A stretch of DNA of 64,000 bases from JAHRAW01 sp028066695 (GCA_963457535.1 OY734803.1:930001-994000), one strand, 5' to 3'; numbered from the stretch's first letter, positions 1 to 7,696 are shown. A program made the numbers and translations. The notes: generated from the letters alone by a model not told the origin.

Positions 1-363
1 GACCACGCGCTCGCCGGCGTCCAGTACGCTTTGATACAGCGCGTAAATCAGCGGGCGCGTGCCGCCGGCGACCAGCACATCGTTGGCATGCAGCGGCGCC
101 GCGCACAATCGCTTCAGCATTTCGGCGACCGCCTCGCGCAGCCGCGGCATGCCGGCCGCGCCGGGGTAATTGGTCTCGCGGTCGCGGTAGGCGGCCGCGA
201 CCGCCTCACTGAGCGCTTCCGGCACCGGAAAAATTTGCGAATCAAAATCGCCGATGGTCAGGTTGTCAATTCCCTCGCCGCGCGAGTTGTGCAGATTGAT
301 CTCGGCGGCCGCCTCCAAAATTTTGGAGGTGCGGATGGATTCGGCTTGGCGGGAGAATTTCAT
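1..363 (-). CDS. Class I/II PLP-dependent aminotransferase, N-terminal part (runs off window)
   Basis: The minus strand encodes 121 codons that start with ATG at 363 and are still open at the window edge, so the C-terminal two thirds, including the PLP-binding lysine, lie outside. The N-terminus begins MKFSRQAESIRTSKILEAAA, and the stretch at about residues 65-75 (ETNYPGAAGMPRLREAVAEM) is the tyrosine-glycine substrate/cofactor region typical of aspartate-aminotransferase-like fold-type-I enzymes. It is followed by the start of the large domain (VAGGTRPLIYALYQSVLDAG). The family transfers amino groups between amino acids and 2-oxo acids in the cytosol. Which substrate this member uses cannot be told from the fragment. 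Family assignment is firm, exact function open. Confidence 0.85.
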   Translation of the reverse strand, partial: MKFSRQAESIRTSKILEAAAEINLHNSRGEGIDNLTIGDFDSQIFPVPEALSEAVAAAYRDRETNYPGAAGMPRLREAVAEMLKRLCAAPLHANDVLVAGGTRPLIYALYQSVLDAGERVV

Positions 364-461
364 TGGGGTTTTTGGGTGGTGGGAGTTTGCGTGGGGATAT
401 TAATGTTAAACGGGATGAAGGGGATTATGGCGCGTTTGCGGGGTTGGCGGTTGTGTATTTT

Positions 462-501
462 GGGGCGCGGTTTGTGAGTGGGGTGGTTTTGGGGAGGGGG
501 G
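462..501 (+). other. G-rich tract with four or more G-runs abutting a -35 element
   Basis: Within the otherwise gene-free interval 364-580 the plus strand has G-runs of four or more at 462-465, 480-483, 491-494 and 496-501, separated by loops of 14, 7 and 1 nucleotides. This could fold as a two- or three-tetrad G-quadruplex immediately upstream of the TTGACA at 502. This is seen directly; any role in transcription is inference. Nothing else was recognised between the aminotransferase start and this point. Confidence 0.4.
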
Positions 502-530
502 TTGACATTTTCTTATTTTTATGGTAGTCT
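502..530 (+). promoter_or_regulatory. Sigma-70-type promoter for the DUF2188 gene
   Basis: TTGACA at 502-507, a 17-base spacer, then TAGTCT at 525-530. The -35 box is a perfect consensus and the spacing is ideal. The transcript would begin near 537 and reach the ATG at 581, which has a purine-rich ribosome-binding site (GAGGGGG, about 565-571). Confidence 0.7.
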
Positions 531-580
531 GTTTCCTCTTTCATCAACTTAACAACCATCCTAAGAGGGGGTAACCAGCA

Positions 581-817
581 ATGAGTAAAAAGAACGATCG
601 AACCGTTTACCAGCGAACCGATGGAAAATGGGTCAACAAACCAAATGGTGGCGGAGAATCGACTTTCCATGACACACAGGAGGCCGCCATTCTCAAAGCA
701 AAGCGCATGTTGCGGAGTTCTGGGGGAGGCGAGCTGACTATCATGGGAAGAGACGGGAAGATCCGAGACAAGGTCACCATATGGCCGGGCAATGACCCGT
801 TTCCGCCACGCGGCTGA
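581..817 (+). CDS. DUF2188 family small protein
   Basis: A 78-residue cytosolic protein. It has the layout of the DUF2188 family: a short strand with a conserved tryptophan (GKWVNKPNGGGESTFHDT, residues about 15-32), a helix of the type QEAAILKAKRMLRSSGG, and the closing strand GELTIMGRDGKIRDKVTI, in which the GRDGKIRDK core is the family signature. No catalytic motif is known for this family and no function should be assigned. A strong GAGGGGG ribosome-binding site ends ten bases before the ATG, and a good promoter lies 50 bases upstream. The protease-like gene starting at 902 follows on the same strand, so the two may be co-transcribed. Confidence 0.8.
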   Translation: MSKKNDRTVYQRTDGKWVNKPNGGGESTFHDTQEAAILKAKRMLRSSGGGELTIMGRDGKIRDKVTIWPGNDPFPPRG

Positions 818-839
818 CTGCAGAATCCCAACGGCGAAA

Positions 840-865
840 CCGCCGCCCTGGAAACAGGACGGCGG
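840..865 (+). other. GNRA-tetraloop hairpin between the DUF2188 and Sel1-protease genes
   Basis: CCGCCG (840-845) pairs with CGGCGG (860-865), there is one C/A mismatch, and CCTG (847-850) pairs with CAGG (855-858) around a GAAA loop. No U-run follows, so it does not look like an intrinsic terminator. It may be an mRNA-stabilising or attenuating hairpin in the short gap between two genes. Confidence 0.4.
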
Positions 866-901
866 AGCACGGAGAGATTTCGATACAAACTTGAAACTGA
901 A

Positions 902-2317
902 ATGATGAAAACGCGCATTGTTCACTTTTTCGCTACGACTGCATTCACGATGGTCGTGGCGTGCGCTGTTGCGGTTGCACAAAACACTACCAGCGCGGAA
1001 ATCGAAAAATGGAAGGCAGCTGCCGAAAAAGGAGAGGCATGGGCGCAATATAACTTGGGCTGGGCATACGCTAATGGCGAAGGTGTCGCCGAGAACCAGC
1101 GCGAGGCAATTCGCTGGTATCGCAAAGCTGCCGAACAAGGAGACTCAGATGCGCAAACCAATTTGGGCTATGCTTACTCCCGTGGCGAAGGTGTCGCCGA
1201 GGACAAGCGCGAGGCGGTGCGCTGGTACCGCAAGGCTGCCGAACAAGGGAATGCTACGGCGCAATATAATTTGGGCTATGCTTACTTCCGTGGCGGGGGT
1301 GTTGCCGAGGACAAGCGCGAGGCGGTGCGCTGGTACCGCAAGGCTGCCGAACAAGGCTTTGCCTTGGCGCAACTCAAATTAGGCTTCGCATACGACAAAG
1401 GCGAGGGTGTTGCTGAGGACAAGCGTGAGGCGGTGCGCTGGTATCGCGCAGCGGCCGAGCAAGGCCATTCTCCAGCACAATTTCACTTGGGCTCTGCATA
1501 CATGCTTGGAGAAGGTGTCATCACGGATGAACGCGAAGCATATATTTGGCTTTCCATTGCCAAGGCAAACGGCGATGAAGCCTCCTCTGTAGCCCTAGAA
1601 CAATCCACTTGGTGGAACTTGACCCAATCCGAAATCCGTTCCGCCCAAAAAGAAGCAGCGCAGCGATTGGAAGAAATCGACCGTCGCAAAGCGGAACAAA
1701 ATGATGACGCAAAAACACCTGCCCCCAAAGGCAACTTCACCCTCGCCCCCGAACCCAAAGGCGAAACCCCGGCCGCGCGCGTATTTGAAAATACCTGGCG
1801 CTCAGTCGTGGTCGTGCATAACGGCGACACCCAGGGCAGTGGCGTCATCGTCCGTCCGAATGTGGTCGCCACCAACTGCCATGTCGTGGATTCGCGCGCG
1901 CGCATCGTCGTCCACAAATCCGCCGCGCGCCGCGCCGACACCGAAACCGACTTTTCCGCGGAGATTTTGCATGCCGACAAGAAAAAAGATTTCTGCCTGC
2001 TGAAAGTCCAAAACCTGTGGGGTGTGGTCGCCACCGTGCGCAAATACGACACGCTGAAAATCGGCGAAAAAGTTTACGCGCTGGGCGCGCCGCAGGGTTT
2101 GGATTTGTCGCTGTCGGAAGGCGTGATTTCGCAACTGCGAAAATCCCGCAACGCGCGTTTCATTCAAACCGACGCCGCGATTTCGCCCGGCTCCTCCGGC
2201 GGCGGTTTGTTCGACCGCGACGGAAATCTCATCGGAATTTTGACTTCCAAAATCACCGGGCAAAACACCGAAGGACTCGGCTTCGCCATTCCCGCCGATT
2301 TGGTTTTGGGGAATTGA
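902..2317 (+). CDS. Exported Sel1-repeat / trypsin-like serine protease fusion
   Basis: A 471-residue protein with a signal peptide (residues 1 to about 26, ending VAVAQ). Five 36-residue Sel1 (TPR-like) repeats follow at about 44-223, each with the core AQYNLGYAY..GEGV...REAVRWYRKAAEQG. After a charged linker (about 245-290) comes a trypsin-like domain of the HtrA/S1C kind, with a complete triad: His327 in TNCHVVD, Asp363 in KKDFCLLKV and Ser432 in SPGSSGGGLFD. There is no PDZ domain, so it is not a classical DegP. Sel1 repeats bind proteins; the fusion suggests a periplasmic protease whose repeats recruit substrate or partner. Two adjacent ATGs (902, 905) can start it. The first repeats are almost identical at DNA level, a sign of recent repeat expansion. 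Confidence 0.85.
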   Translation: MMKTRIVHFFATTAFTMVVACAVAVAQNTTSAEIEKWKAAAEKGEAWAQYNLGWAYANGEGVAENQREAIRWYRKAAEQGDSDAQTNLGYAYSRGEGVAEDKREAVRWYRKAAEQGNATAQYNLGYAYFRGGGVAEDKREAVRWYRKAAEQGFALAQLKLGFAYDKGEGVAEDKREAVRWYRAAAEQGHSPAQFHLGSAYMLGEGVITDEREAYIWLSIAKANGDEASSVALEQSTWWNLTQSEIRSAQKEAAQRLEEIDRRKAEQNDDAKTPAPKGNFTLAPEPKGETPAARVFENTWRSVVVVHNGDTQGSGVIVRPNVVATNCHVVDSRARIVVHKSAARRADTETDFSAEILHADKKKDFCLLKVQNLWGVVATVRKYDTLKIGEKVYALGAPQGLDLSLSEGVISQLRKSRNARFIQTDAAISPGSSGGGLFDRDGNLIGILTSKITGQNTEGLGFAIPADLVLGN

Positions 2318-2356
2318 AGAAAACGCGCCGGGACATTTTGCGTTTGCCCCGGCGCG
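2317..2356 (-). terminator. Rho-independent terminator of the binding-protein operon
   Basis: A nine-base-pair perfect stem (CGCGCCGGG at 2324-2332, CCCGGCGCG at 2348-2356) is followed on the minus strand by TTTTCTT. It sits between two convergent genes and serves the minus-strand unit; there is no U-run on the plus side. Confidence 0.65.
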
Positions 2357-2368
2357 CTCACTTTCGGC

Positions 2369-3982
2369 TTACGCCTTGAACCACCACCGCTCGGCGCATT
2401 TGATGCCGTCCAGATCCCAGGCCGCCGACATGCGGTCGTGGCCGATCTTGTCGCTGACCGCGAAGACATAATTGGCAAACGCTGGAATGACCGCGCCGCC
2501 GTCGTCGCTGACCAGTTTCTGCATCTCGCCGTACATCTCGGCGCGTTTTTTCGGGGCGAGTTCCACGCGCGCCTTCAGCAGCAGGTCGTTGAAGCGCTTG
2601 TTGTCCCAGTGGGTTTCGTTCCACGGCACGCCGCGCGCGTAGGTGGTGGAGAACATCCAGTCCTCGGTCAGGCGGCCCGACCAGTAGGAGGCGGCGAACG
2701 GCTTGACATTCCAGACATTGGACCAGTAGCCGTCATTCGGCTCGCGCGCCACTTCCAGGTCAATGCCGGCTTTTGCCGCGGCCTCGCGGTAGAGCACCGC
2801 GCCGTCCACCGCGCCGGCGAAGGCCTCGTCGGCGACATGCAGGCTGACTTTCAGCGAGGACAGCCCGGCCTTTTTCAGGTGCGCTTTCGCCCGGTCCGGG
2901 TCGTAGGGGCGCTGCGGCAGTTGCTTGTTGTAGTAGCGGTTGGACTTGCCGATCGGGTGGTCGTTGCCGAGGTAGCCGTGCCCCTGCAGGATCTTCGCCA
3001 GAAACTCCTCGCGGTTGATCCCGTATTTCATCGCGAGGCGCACATCGGCGTTGTCAAAAGGCGCCTTGTCGCAGAACATGGAGTAGGTGAAATGCAGGGT
3101 GCCCTGCGTTTCAATGATCTTGATGCTTTTGTCGCGCGCCAGGCGGTTCACGGTTTTCAGGTCAACGCGGTCTATCGCGTCAAAGGTCGCGGACTTGATG
3201 CCGCTGGTGCGCGCCGCCGCGTCCGGCGTGACGATCGCCTCTATCTCGTCAAAGTGCGCGCGGCCGCTCTTCCAGTAGTTCGGGTTGCGCTTCAGCGTGG
3301 TTTTCACGCCGGGCTCAAAGCGCTCCAGCACATAGCCGCCGGTGCCGGCGCCGGACTGCCAGTCGGGTTTGCCGTCTTTCTCCGGCATGATGGAGATGTG
3401 GTAGTCGCTCATCAGGAACGGGAAGTCGGCGTTGCCGTCCTTCAGTTTCACCACGACCGCGCGCTTGCCGTCTTTCTTGACGCTTTCAATCCCCTCCATG
3501 AAGCCTTTCGCCACGGAAGTGGACGACTCGCCGATGTGGTGGCGCAGCGAGGCGACCACGTCGTCGGAAGTCAAACTCTTGCCGTTGTGAAACTCCACGC
3601 CCTTGCGAAGTTTGAAAGTCCAGGTCTTCGCGCCGGCGCCCGCCTCAAAACTCTCGGCGAGTTCGCCGATCAACCGGTCGTTGTTGTCGGCCTCGGTCAG
3701 GCAGTTGCGCATCGCCAGTCCGACGGTCTGCATGTAGGTGTCGTTGAAAGTGCCGGGGTCCAGCGTGTCGGTGGTGGAACCGCGCCCGATGCCGATGCGA
3801 AAGCGCCCGCCTTTGCGCGGCGCGGCCTCCGCGTCTGCCATGCGCAGCGCGCCGGCCATGCCGGCGCCGGCGGCGATCGCAGCGGCGATAAACTGCCGCC
3901 TGCTCATCGCGCCTTCGCGCAATGCGGCGCGCAGCGCGCCGATGCCGCGGTCGTGTTTCGTTTCGTGTTTGTCGTCGGTCAT
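2369..3982 (-). CDS. ABC transporter substrate-binding protein, family 5 (peptide/opine type), Tat-exported
   Basis: A 537-residue periplasmic solute-binding protein of the DppA/OppA/NikA superfamily (SBP_bac_5). A twin-arginine signal lies at about residues 27-45 (SRRQFIAAAIAAGAGMAGA). The mature part carries the family hallmarks DTLDPGTFNDTYMQTVGLAM, the WTFKLRKGVEFHNGKSLTSDDV motif (about 120-141) and a late block around PYDPDRAKAHLKKAG. The start at 3982 is chosen because GAGGAG ends six bases before it; Met26 (3907) directly before the Tat motif is the alternative. It is the last gene of a three-gene unit behind a carbamoyl-amino-acid hydrolase, and its ribosome-binding site overlaps that gene's stop. 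No permease or ATPase gene accompanies it, so its transporter must be encoded elsewhere. The ligand is unknown; context suggests a guanidino or ureido acid or a peptide. Confidence 0.88.
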   Translation of the reverse strand: MTDDKHETKHDRGIGALRAALREGAMSRRQFIAAAIAAGAGMAGALRMADAEAAPRKGGRFRIGIGRGSTTDTLDPGTFNDTYMQTVGLAMRNCLTEADNNDRLIGELAESFEAGAGAKTWTFKLRKGVEFHNGKSLTSDDVVASLRHHIGESSTSVAKGFMEGIESVKKDGKRAVVVKLKDGNADFPFLMSDYHISIMPEKDGKPDWQSGAGTGGYVLERFEPGVKTTLKRNPNYWKSGRAHFDEIEAIVTPDAAARTSGIKSATFDAIDRVDLKTVNRLARDKSIKIIETQGTLHFTYSMFCDKAPFDNADVRLAMKYGINREEFLAKILQGHGYLGNDHPIGKSNRYYNKQLPQRPYDPDRAKAHLKKAGLSSLKVSLHVADEAFAGAVDGAVLYREAAAKAGIDLEVAREPNDGYWSNVWNVKPFAASYWSGRLTEDWMFSTTYARGVPWNETHWDNKRFNDLLLKARVELAPKKRAEMYGEMQKLVSDDGGAVIPAFANYVFAVSDKIGHDRMSAAWDLDGIKCAERWWFKA

Positions 3983-3992
3983 GGCTGTCTCC

Positions 3993-5231
3993 TCATTGGG
4001 AAGTTAAGGTGGAATCAAACTTGAGCGCCGCGTGCAGCAGCGTGTTGGCGCCGGCTTCAAGGTGCTCCGGCTCCGCGTATTCCTGCTCGTTGTGGCTGAC
4101 GCCGCCTTCGCACGGGACGAACACCATCGCCGTCGGCGCCTTGCGCGCGACCTGGCAGGCGTCGTGGCCCGCGCCGGAAACCATGCGGCGGTGCGGGTAG
4201 CCGAGTTCGGCGGCCGCGCTTTCCACCGCGTCCACGCATTCGCGCGCGAATTTCACCGGCGCGCCGTGCCAGATTTGTTCGCACGAAATTTCCACGCCGC
4301 GCGCGGCCGCGGTTTTCTCGGCGAGCGCGCGCGCGGCCTCGGCCATTTCGGCGAGCGGCGCGTCCTCGGGGTGGCGCAAATCCAGGGTCATGCGAACTTC
4401 GCCCGGCACGGTGTTGCGCGAATTGGGCAGCACATGCATCTCGCCGCAAGTGGCGACGCCATGCGGCAAAAAGCGGCCGGCCAATTCCTCAAAGCCGGAA
4501 ACCAGCGCGGCGGCCGCGGCCAATGCGTCTTTGCGGCCCGGCATCGGCGTGGAACCGGCATGCGCGTCGGCGCCGGCGACGCGCAAATCAAACCAGCGCG
4601 TGCCCTGCGCGCCGGTGACCACGCCGATGATTTCGCGGTTGCGCTCGAGCACCGGGCCCTGCTCAATGTGCGCCTCCAAATAGCAGCCCATCGGGCGCGC
4701 GCCGCACGGCTCGTCGCCGGCGTAGCCGATGCGCTCCAGTTCCCGCTCCAGCGTCCGCCCGTCGCCGTCGGCGCGCGACAGCGCGAACTCGGCTTCGTGC
4801 ACTCCGGCATACACGCCGGAGGCGAGCATGGCCGGCGCAAAACGCGCGCCCTCTTCGTTGGTCCAGTTGACGATTTCCAGCGGCGCGCGCGTTTGCGCGC
4901 CGGCGCGGTTGAGCGCGCGGACGATTTCCAGGCCGGCGAGCACGCCGTAGACCCCGTCAAAACGCCCGCCATGCGGCTGCGTGTCCAGGTGGCTGCCGAT
5001 GACGACCGGCGCGAGCGAATCGTCGGCGCCGGCGCGGCGCGCGAACATGTTGCCGAGGCTGTCAATGTGAATGCCGCAATCTTCATCGCGGCACCATCCG
5101 GCGAACAAGTCGCGCCCGGCTTTGTCTTCGTCGCTCAGCGCGAGGCGGCACGAGCCGCCCGCGTCGGTCGCGCCGATCTCCGCCATGTCCATGACGCTTT
5201 GCCACAGCCGGCCGCCGTCCACGCGCAACAT
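3993..5231 (-). CDS. M20-family Zn hydrolase, N-carbamoyl-L-amino-acid hydrolase / allantoate amidohydrolase type
   Basis: A 412-residue cytosolic metallohydrolase. Dinuclear-metal ligands are visible: His81 in GSHLDTQPHGG, Asp92 in GRFDGVYG, Glu127 in WTNEEGARF, His188 in EAHIEQGPVLE and His380 in GGVSHNEQEYA. The EAHIEQGP block and the dimerisation-domain motif DAHAGSTPMPGRKDA mark the HyuC/AllC branch, not peptidases. Such enzymes remove a ureido group: an N-carbamoyl amino acid plus water gives an amino acid, CO2 and ammonia, or allantoate is opened. Its ATG shares one base with the stop of the upstream deiminase-like gene (TGATG), so translation is probably coupled. The combination suggests that the ureido product of the neighbour is the substrate. 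Family certain, substrate inferred. Confidence 0.88.
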   Translation of the reverse strand: MLRVDGGRLWQSVMDMAEIGATDAGGSCRLALSDEDKAGRDLFAGWCRDEDCGIHIDSLGNMFARRAGADDSLAPVVIGSHLDTQPHGGRFDGVYGVLAGLEIVRALNRAGAQTRAPLEIVNWTNEEGARFAPAMLASGVYAGVHEAEFALSRADGDGRTLERELERIGYAGDEPCGARPMGCYLEAHIEQGPVLERNREIIGVVTGAQGTRWFDLRVAGADAHAGSTPMPGRKDALAAAAALVSGFEELAGRFLPHGVATCGEMHVLPNSRNTVPGEVRMTLDLRHPEDAPLAEMAEAARALAEKTAAARGVEISCEQIWHGAPVKFARECVDAVESAAAELGYPHRRMVSGAGHDACQVARKAPTAMVFVPCEGGVSHNEQEYAEPEHLEAGANTLLHAALKFDSTLTSQ

Positions 5232-6154
5232 CAGGCGGCGTCCCTCCGCAGCGCCTGGCTCAGGCAGTGAACGCCGCCGCCGCCGAGCGTGAACATGGAC
5301 ATGTCCGGGTCAAACACTTCAAAACCGAGCGCGCGCAGTTTGGCGTTCAACTCCGGCGAGGTTTTCATGGACAGCACTTTTTCGTTGCCAAGCGCGACCA
5401 GGTTGACGCCGAGGTCGCGCGCCTCGCTGTAAGGGACTTCAACAAAATCAAAACCCCAGTCTTTCAGTTTCGCGACCACCCACGGCTCCAGCGCGTCAAC
5501 GCACGCGACCAGGAGTTTCGGCGCGAGCGGCACCACCAATCCGTCCATATGCACGAATTCGCGGTTGATCGGCGCGACCACCGCCTCCCACTTTTCCTTG
5601 CGCACGAACCCGGCGACTTGCTCGGAGCCGGCGCGCTCGGAGCGCTCGCCGCCGTGGCCGATCAGCGCCTTGCCCGGTTCAAGAATGACGAAATCGCCGC
5701 CCTCAAAATGCCCGGCGGTCGCGTAGTTCCATATCGGCACCTCGTGGCTTTGGTAGAACTTGATCACCGAAGCGTAGTCGGCGCGGCGGCATTTCAACTG
5801 CATGTGGCAGACCAGCGGGCCCCACGGCGTCATGGCCGAACTGTCGCGCGCGAAAAAATTGCGGTGCAGCGCTTCGTCCGATTCCAGGTAATGGCATTCC
5901 ACGCCGTTGCGCTCATATATTGAAACCATTTCGGCGTGCTGCGCGAGCGCCAGTTTGTGATCAAACTTCACGCCGGTCATGTGCGCGTTGGCGAGCGTGC
6001 GGCCGATGAGCGGGCCGGCTTCCACCCAGCGGTAATGCGTCGGCCGCCCCAGCAACACTTCGCGCAGCGCCGCGTAGTCGTTGTTGATGCCCCAGTTTTT
6101 CGCGCCGCTTTTTGCGGCGCCGGCGGATTTCTCCGGCAAGTCGTCCAACATCAT
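5231..6154 (-). CDS. Guanidine-modifying hydrolase (arginine deiminase / DDAH superfamily)
   Basis: A 307-residue pentein-fold enzyme. All catalytic landmarks are present: Asp104 in NFFARDSSA, Glu151 and Asp154 in HFEGGDF, His202 in FVHMDG and the nucleophilic Cys297 in GGGGVHCLSQ. The superfamily attacks the guanidinium carbon through a thiouronium intermediate and either hydrolyses it to a ureido group (arginine deiminase, dimethylargininase) or transfers the amidino group. It is shorter than typical bacterial arginine deiminase (about 400 residues) and nearer to DDAH-like or amidinotransferase-like members. A very strong Shine-Dalgarno (AGGAGG, 6161-6166) precedes two adjacent ATGs (6154, 6151). 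It leads a unit with a carbamoyl-amino-acid hydrolase and a binding protein, arguing for deimination of an imported guanidino acid. The exact substrate cannot be read from sequence. Confidence 0.85.
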   Translation of the reverse strand: MMLDDLPEKSAGAAKSGAKNWGINNDYAALREVLLGRPTHYRWVEAGPLIGRTLANAHMTGVKFDHKLALAQHAEMVSIYERNGVECHYLESDEALHRNFFARDSSAMTPWGPLVCHMQLKCRRADYASVIKFYQSHEVPIWNYATAGHFEGGDFVILEPGKALIGHGGERSERAGSEQVAGFVRKEKWEAVVAPINREFVHMDGLVVPLAPKLLVACVDALEPWVVAKLKDWGFDFVEVPYSEARDLGVNLVALGNEKVLSMKTSPELNAKLRALGFEVFDPDMSMFTLGGGGVHCLSQALRRDAA

Positions 6155-6202
6155 CGGGACCTCCTCCCCGCAGGGATTAATGGGAAATGCAAAGACGCGA
6201 AA

Positions 6203-6221
6203 GGCGGGGAAACGCCCCGCC
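6203..6221 (-). other. GC-rich hairpin between tRNA-Leu and the deiminase-like gene
   Basis: GGCGGGG (6203-6209) and CCCCGCC (6215-6221) form a seven-base-pair stem around a five-base loop. On the minus strand it is followed by TTTCGCGTCTTTG, only loosely U-rich. It may end the tpiA-secG-tRNA-Leu transcript or sit in the leader of the deiminase mRNA. Confidence 0.4.
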
Positions 6222-6231
6222 CGGTTCGGTC

Positions 6232-6240
6232 AATCTAGCA
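6232..6240 (-). promoter_or_regulatory. Possible extended -10 element (TGCTAGATT) for the deiminase operon
   Basis: On the minus strand TGCTAGATT resembles the TGCTANNAT elements found before several other genes in this window. A TTGACA lies at 6251-6256, but only 13 bases upstream, too close for a standard spacer, so the extended -10 would have to carry recognition. Tentative. Confidence 0.35.
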
Positions 6241-6340
6241 CTTCCCGCGTTGTCAAGGGGCGGATTTTTCGCGCCGTCAAGGGTTTTTTGCGGGGTTTTT
6301 TTATGGTTTTCGGCGGAGGAAATTTTGGAAAATCGCGCGC

Positions 6341-6427
6341 TGGTGCCGAAGGCGGGACTCGAACCCGCATGGGGTTTCCCCCACTGCCCCCTCAAGACAG
6401 CGTGTCTACCAGTTCCACCACTTCGGC
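6341..6427 (-). tRNA. tRNA-Leu (anticodon GAG)
   Basis: An 87-nucleotide class II tRNA with an encoded 3' CCA. The acceptor stem GCCGAAG pairs with CTTCGGC, the D-loop reads TGGTAGACACGC, the anticodon loop CTTGAGG gives GAG, a long variable arm (TGGGG..CCCCA) identifies leucine, and the T-loop is GTTCGAGTC. It follows secG on the same strand, an arrangement common in Proteobacteria. Confidence 0.95.
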
Positions 6428-6443
6428 GCGAATTTTGCCGCGG

Positions 6444-6797
6444 TTATTCGGGCGTCTCGGGCGCGCTCGGCACGTCGTCTTCCGCCTCCGGCACGGCCGG
6501 CGGCGCCGACAAGTCCGCCGGCGGCGCGACCACGCTGGAGCCGCCGATGCTGCTGGTTTCGCTTTGGCGGGTGTACAGATAGGCCAGCGTCATGCTCGAG
6601 AAGAAAAACACCGCGACCAAAAACGAAGTCGTCCGGCTGAGAAAGTTGGCCGAGCCGCGCGCGCCGAACAGCGACTGCGACGAGCCGCCGCCGAACGCGG
6701 CGCCCATGTCCGCGCCCTTGCCCTGCTGCAGCAGCACCAGCACCACGATGGCGACCGCGACCAGCAAATGCAGGACGAGCAAAATATTGGCAAGCAT
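6444..6797 (-). CDS. secG: Preprotein translocase subunit SecG
   Basis: A 117-residue inner-membrane protein with two membrane segments (about residues 4-22 and 56-75). Between them is the cytosolic SecG signature LLQQGKGADMGAAFGGGSS, followed by LFGARGSANFLSRTT. SecG associates with SecY and SecE and eases SecA-driven export. The C-terminal tail is rich in Ala, Pro, Glu and Ser, as in many Gammaproteobacteria. The gene lies between tpiA and tRNA-Leu, the usual gene order. No clear Shine-Dalgarno is seen before the ATG at 6797; the start is fixed by homology (MLANILLVLHLLVA). Confidence 0.95.
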   Translation of the reverse strand: MLANILLVLHLLVAVAIVVLVLLQQGKGADMGAAFGGGSSQSLFGARGSANFLSRTTSFLVAVFFFSSMTLAYLYTRQSETSSIGGSSVVAPPADLSAPPAVPEAEDDVPSAPETPE

Positions 6798-6830
6798 TTT
6801 TAAGGATTCCGGTGTGAGGGATGGATTGCG

Positions 6831-7688
6831 TCAGGACGCCGCGCCGCAAATCGCGAGGAAGTCGTCCGCTTTCAGCGAGGCGCCGCCGACCAGCGCGCCG
6901 TCTATGTCGGGCTGCGCCAGCAATTCCGCGGCGTTGCCGCCGCTTACGCTGCCGCCGTATAGTATCCGGCATTGCGCGGCGACGCGCGCGTCGCGCGACG
7001 CGATGCGCGCGCGCAGGAAATGATGCGCGGCCTGCGCCTGCTGCGGCGTCGCCGCGCGGCCGCTGCCGATCGCCCAGACCGGCTCATACGCGACCACGCC
7101 CGCGGGCGCCGCGGAGTACCCGGGCGCATCGCCGCACAGCGCGTCCAAAAACGCGTCCAGTTGCCGCGCGAGGACTTTTTCGGTGTCGCCGGCGTCGCGC
7201 TCGGCGCGCGTCTCGCCGACGCAGAGGATCGCGCACAGCCCGGCGGCGCGCGCGGCATGCGCTTTTTGCGCGGCGCTTTGGTCGCTCTCGTGATACAGCG
7301 CGCGCCGCTCGGAATGCCCGACGATGACATAGCGGCAGCCGCCGTCCGCCAGCATGCGCGCCGAGGTTTGCCCGGTGAAGGCGCCGGATTCATTCGCGTC
7401 CAAATCCTGCGCGCCGACGCCGACGCAACTTCCGGCGAGCGCGTCCACCGCGGCCGAAATCAAAATATGCGGCGGGCACACCGCGATTTCCGCGGCGTCA
7501 TCATCATTTGCATTGGCGAAATACGCGCCGCCGGCATCGGCGACGCCGCCGGCCGCCGCGACCTTGCCGACGCCGTCCGCGGCATATTCGCGCCCAAGTT
7601 CGCGCGCGACCCGCGCGCACCACTGCGCGGTCATGGCGCGGTCGCCATTCATCTTCCAATTGCCGGCAATCAAACTGCGTCGCATCAT
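6831..7688 (-). CDS. tpiA: Triosephosphate isomerase
   Basis: A glycolytic/gluconeogenic enzyme interconverting dihydroxyacetone phosphate and glyceraldehyde 3-phosphate. The active-site residues are all present: Asn and Lys in LIAGNWKMNG at the N-terminus, His in IVGHSERR, Glu in VAYEPVWAIGSG and the phosphate-binding loop in GGSVSGGNAAELL. The protein is about 285 residues, longer than the usual 250. The excess is an insertion of roughly 30 small and acidic residues after the first helix (around residues 34-64, including a DDD run). Two adjacent ATGs (7688, 7685) fit the family start; a longer in-frame extension is rejected. A TATCAT element ends eight bases before the ATG, suggesting an almost leaderless mRNA. 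Confidence 0.95.
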   Translation of the reverse strand: MMRRSLIAGNWKMNGDRAMTAQWCARVARELGREYAADGVGKVAAAGGVADAGGAYFANANDDDAAEIAVCPPHILISAAVDALAGSCVGVGAQDLDANESGAFTGQTSARMLADGGCRYVIVGHSERRALYHESDQSAAQKAHAARAAGLCAILCVGETRAERDAGDTEKVLARQLDAFLDALCGDAPGYSAAPAGVVAYEPVWAIGSGRAATPQQAQAAHHFLRARIASRDARVAAQCRILYGGSVSGGNAAELLAQPDIDGALVGGASLKADDFLAICGAAS

Positions 7689-7696
7689 CGGGCGCG

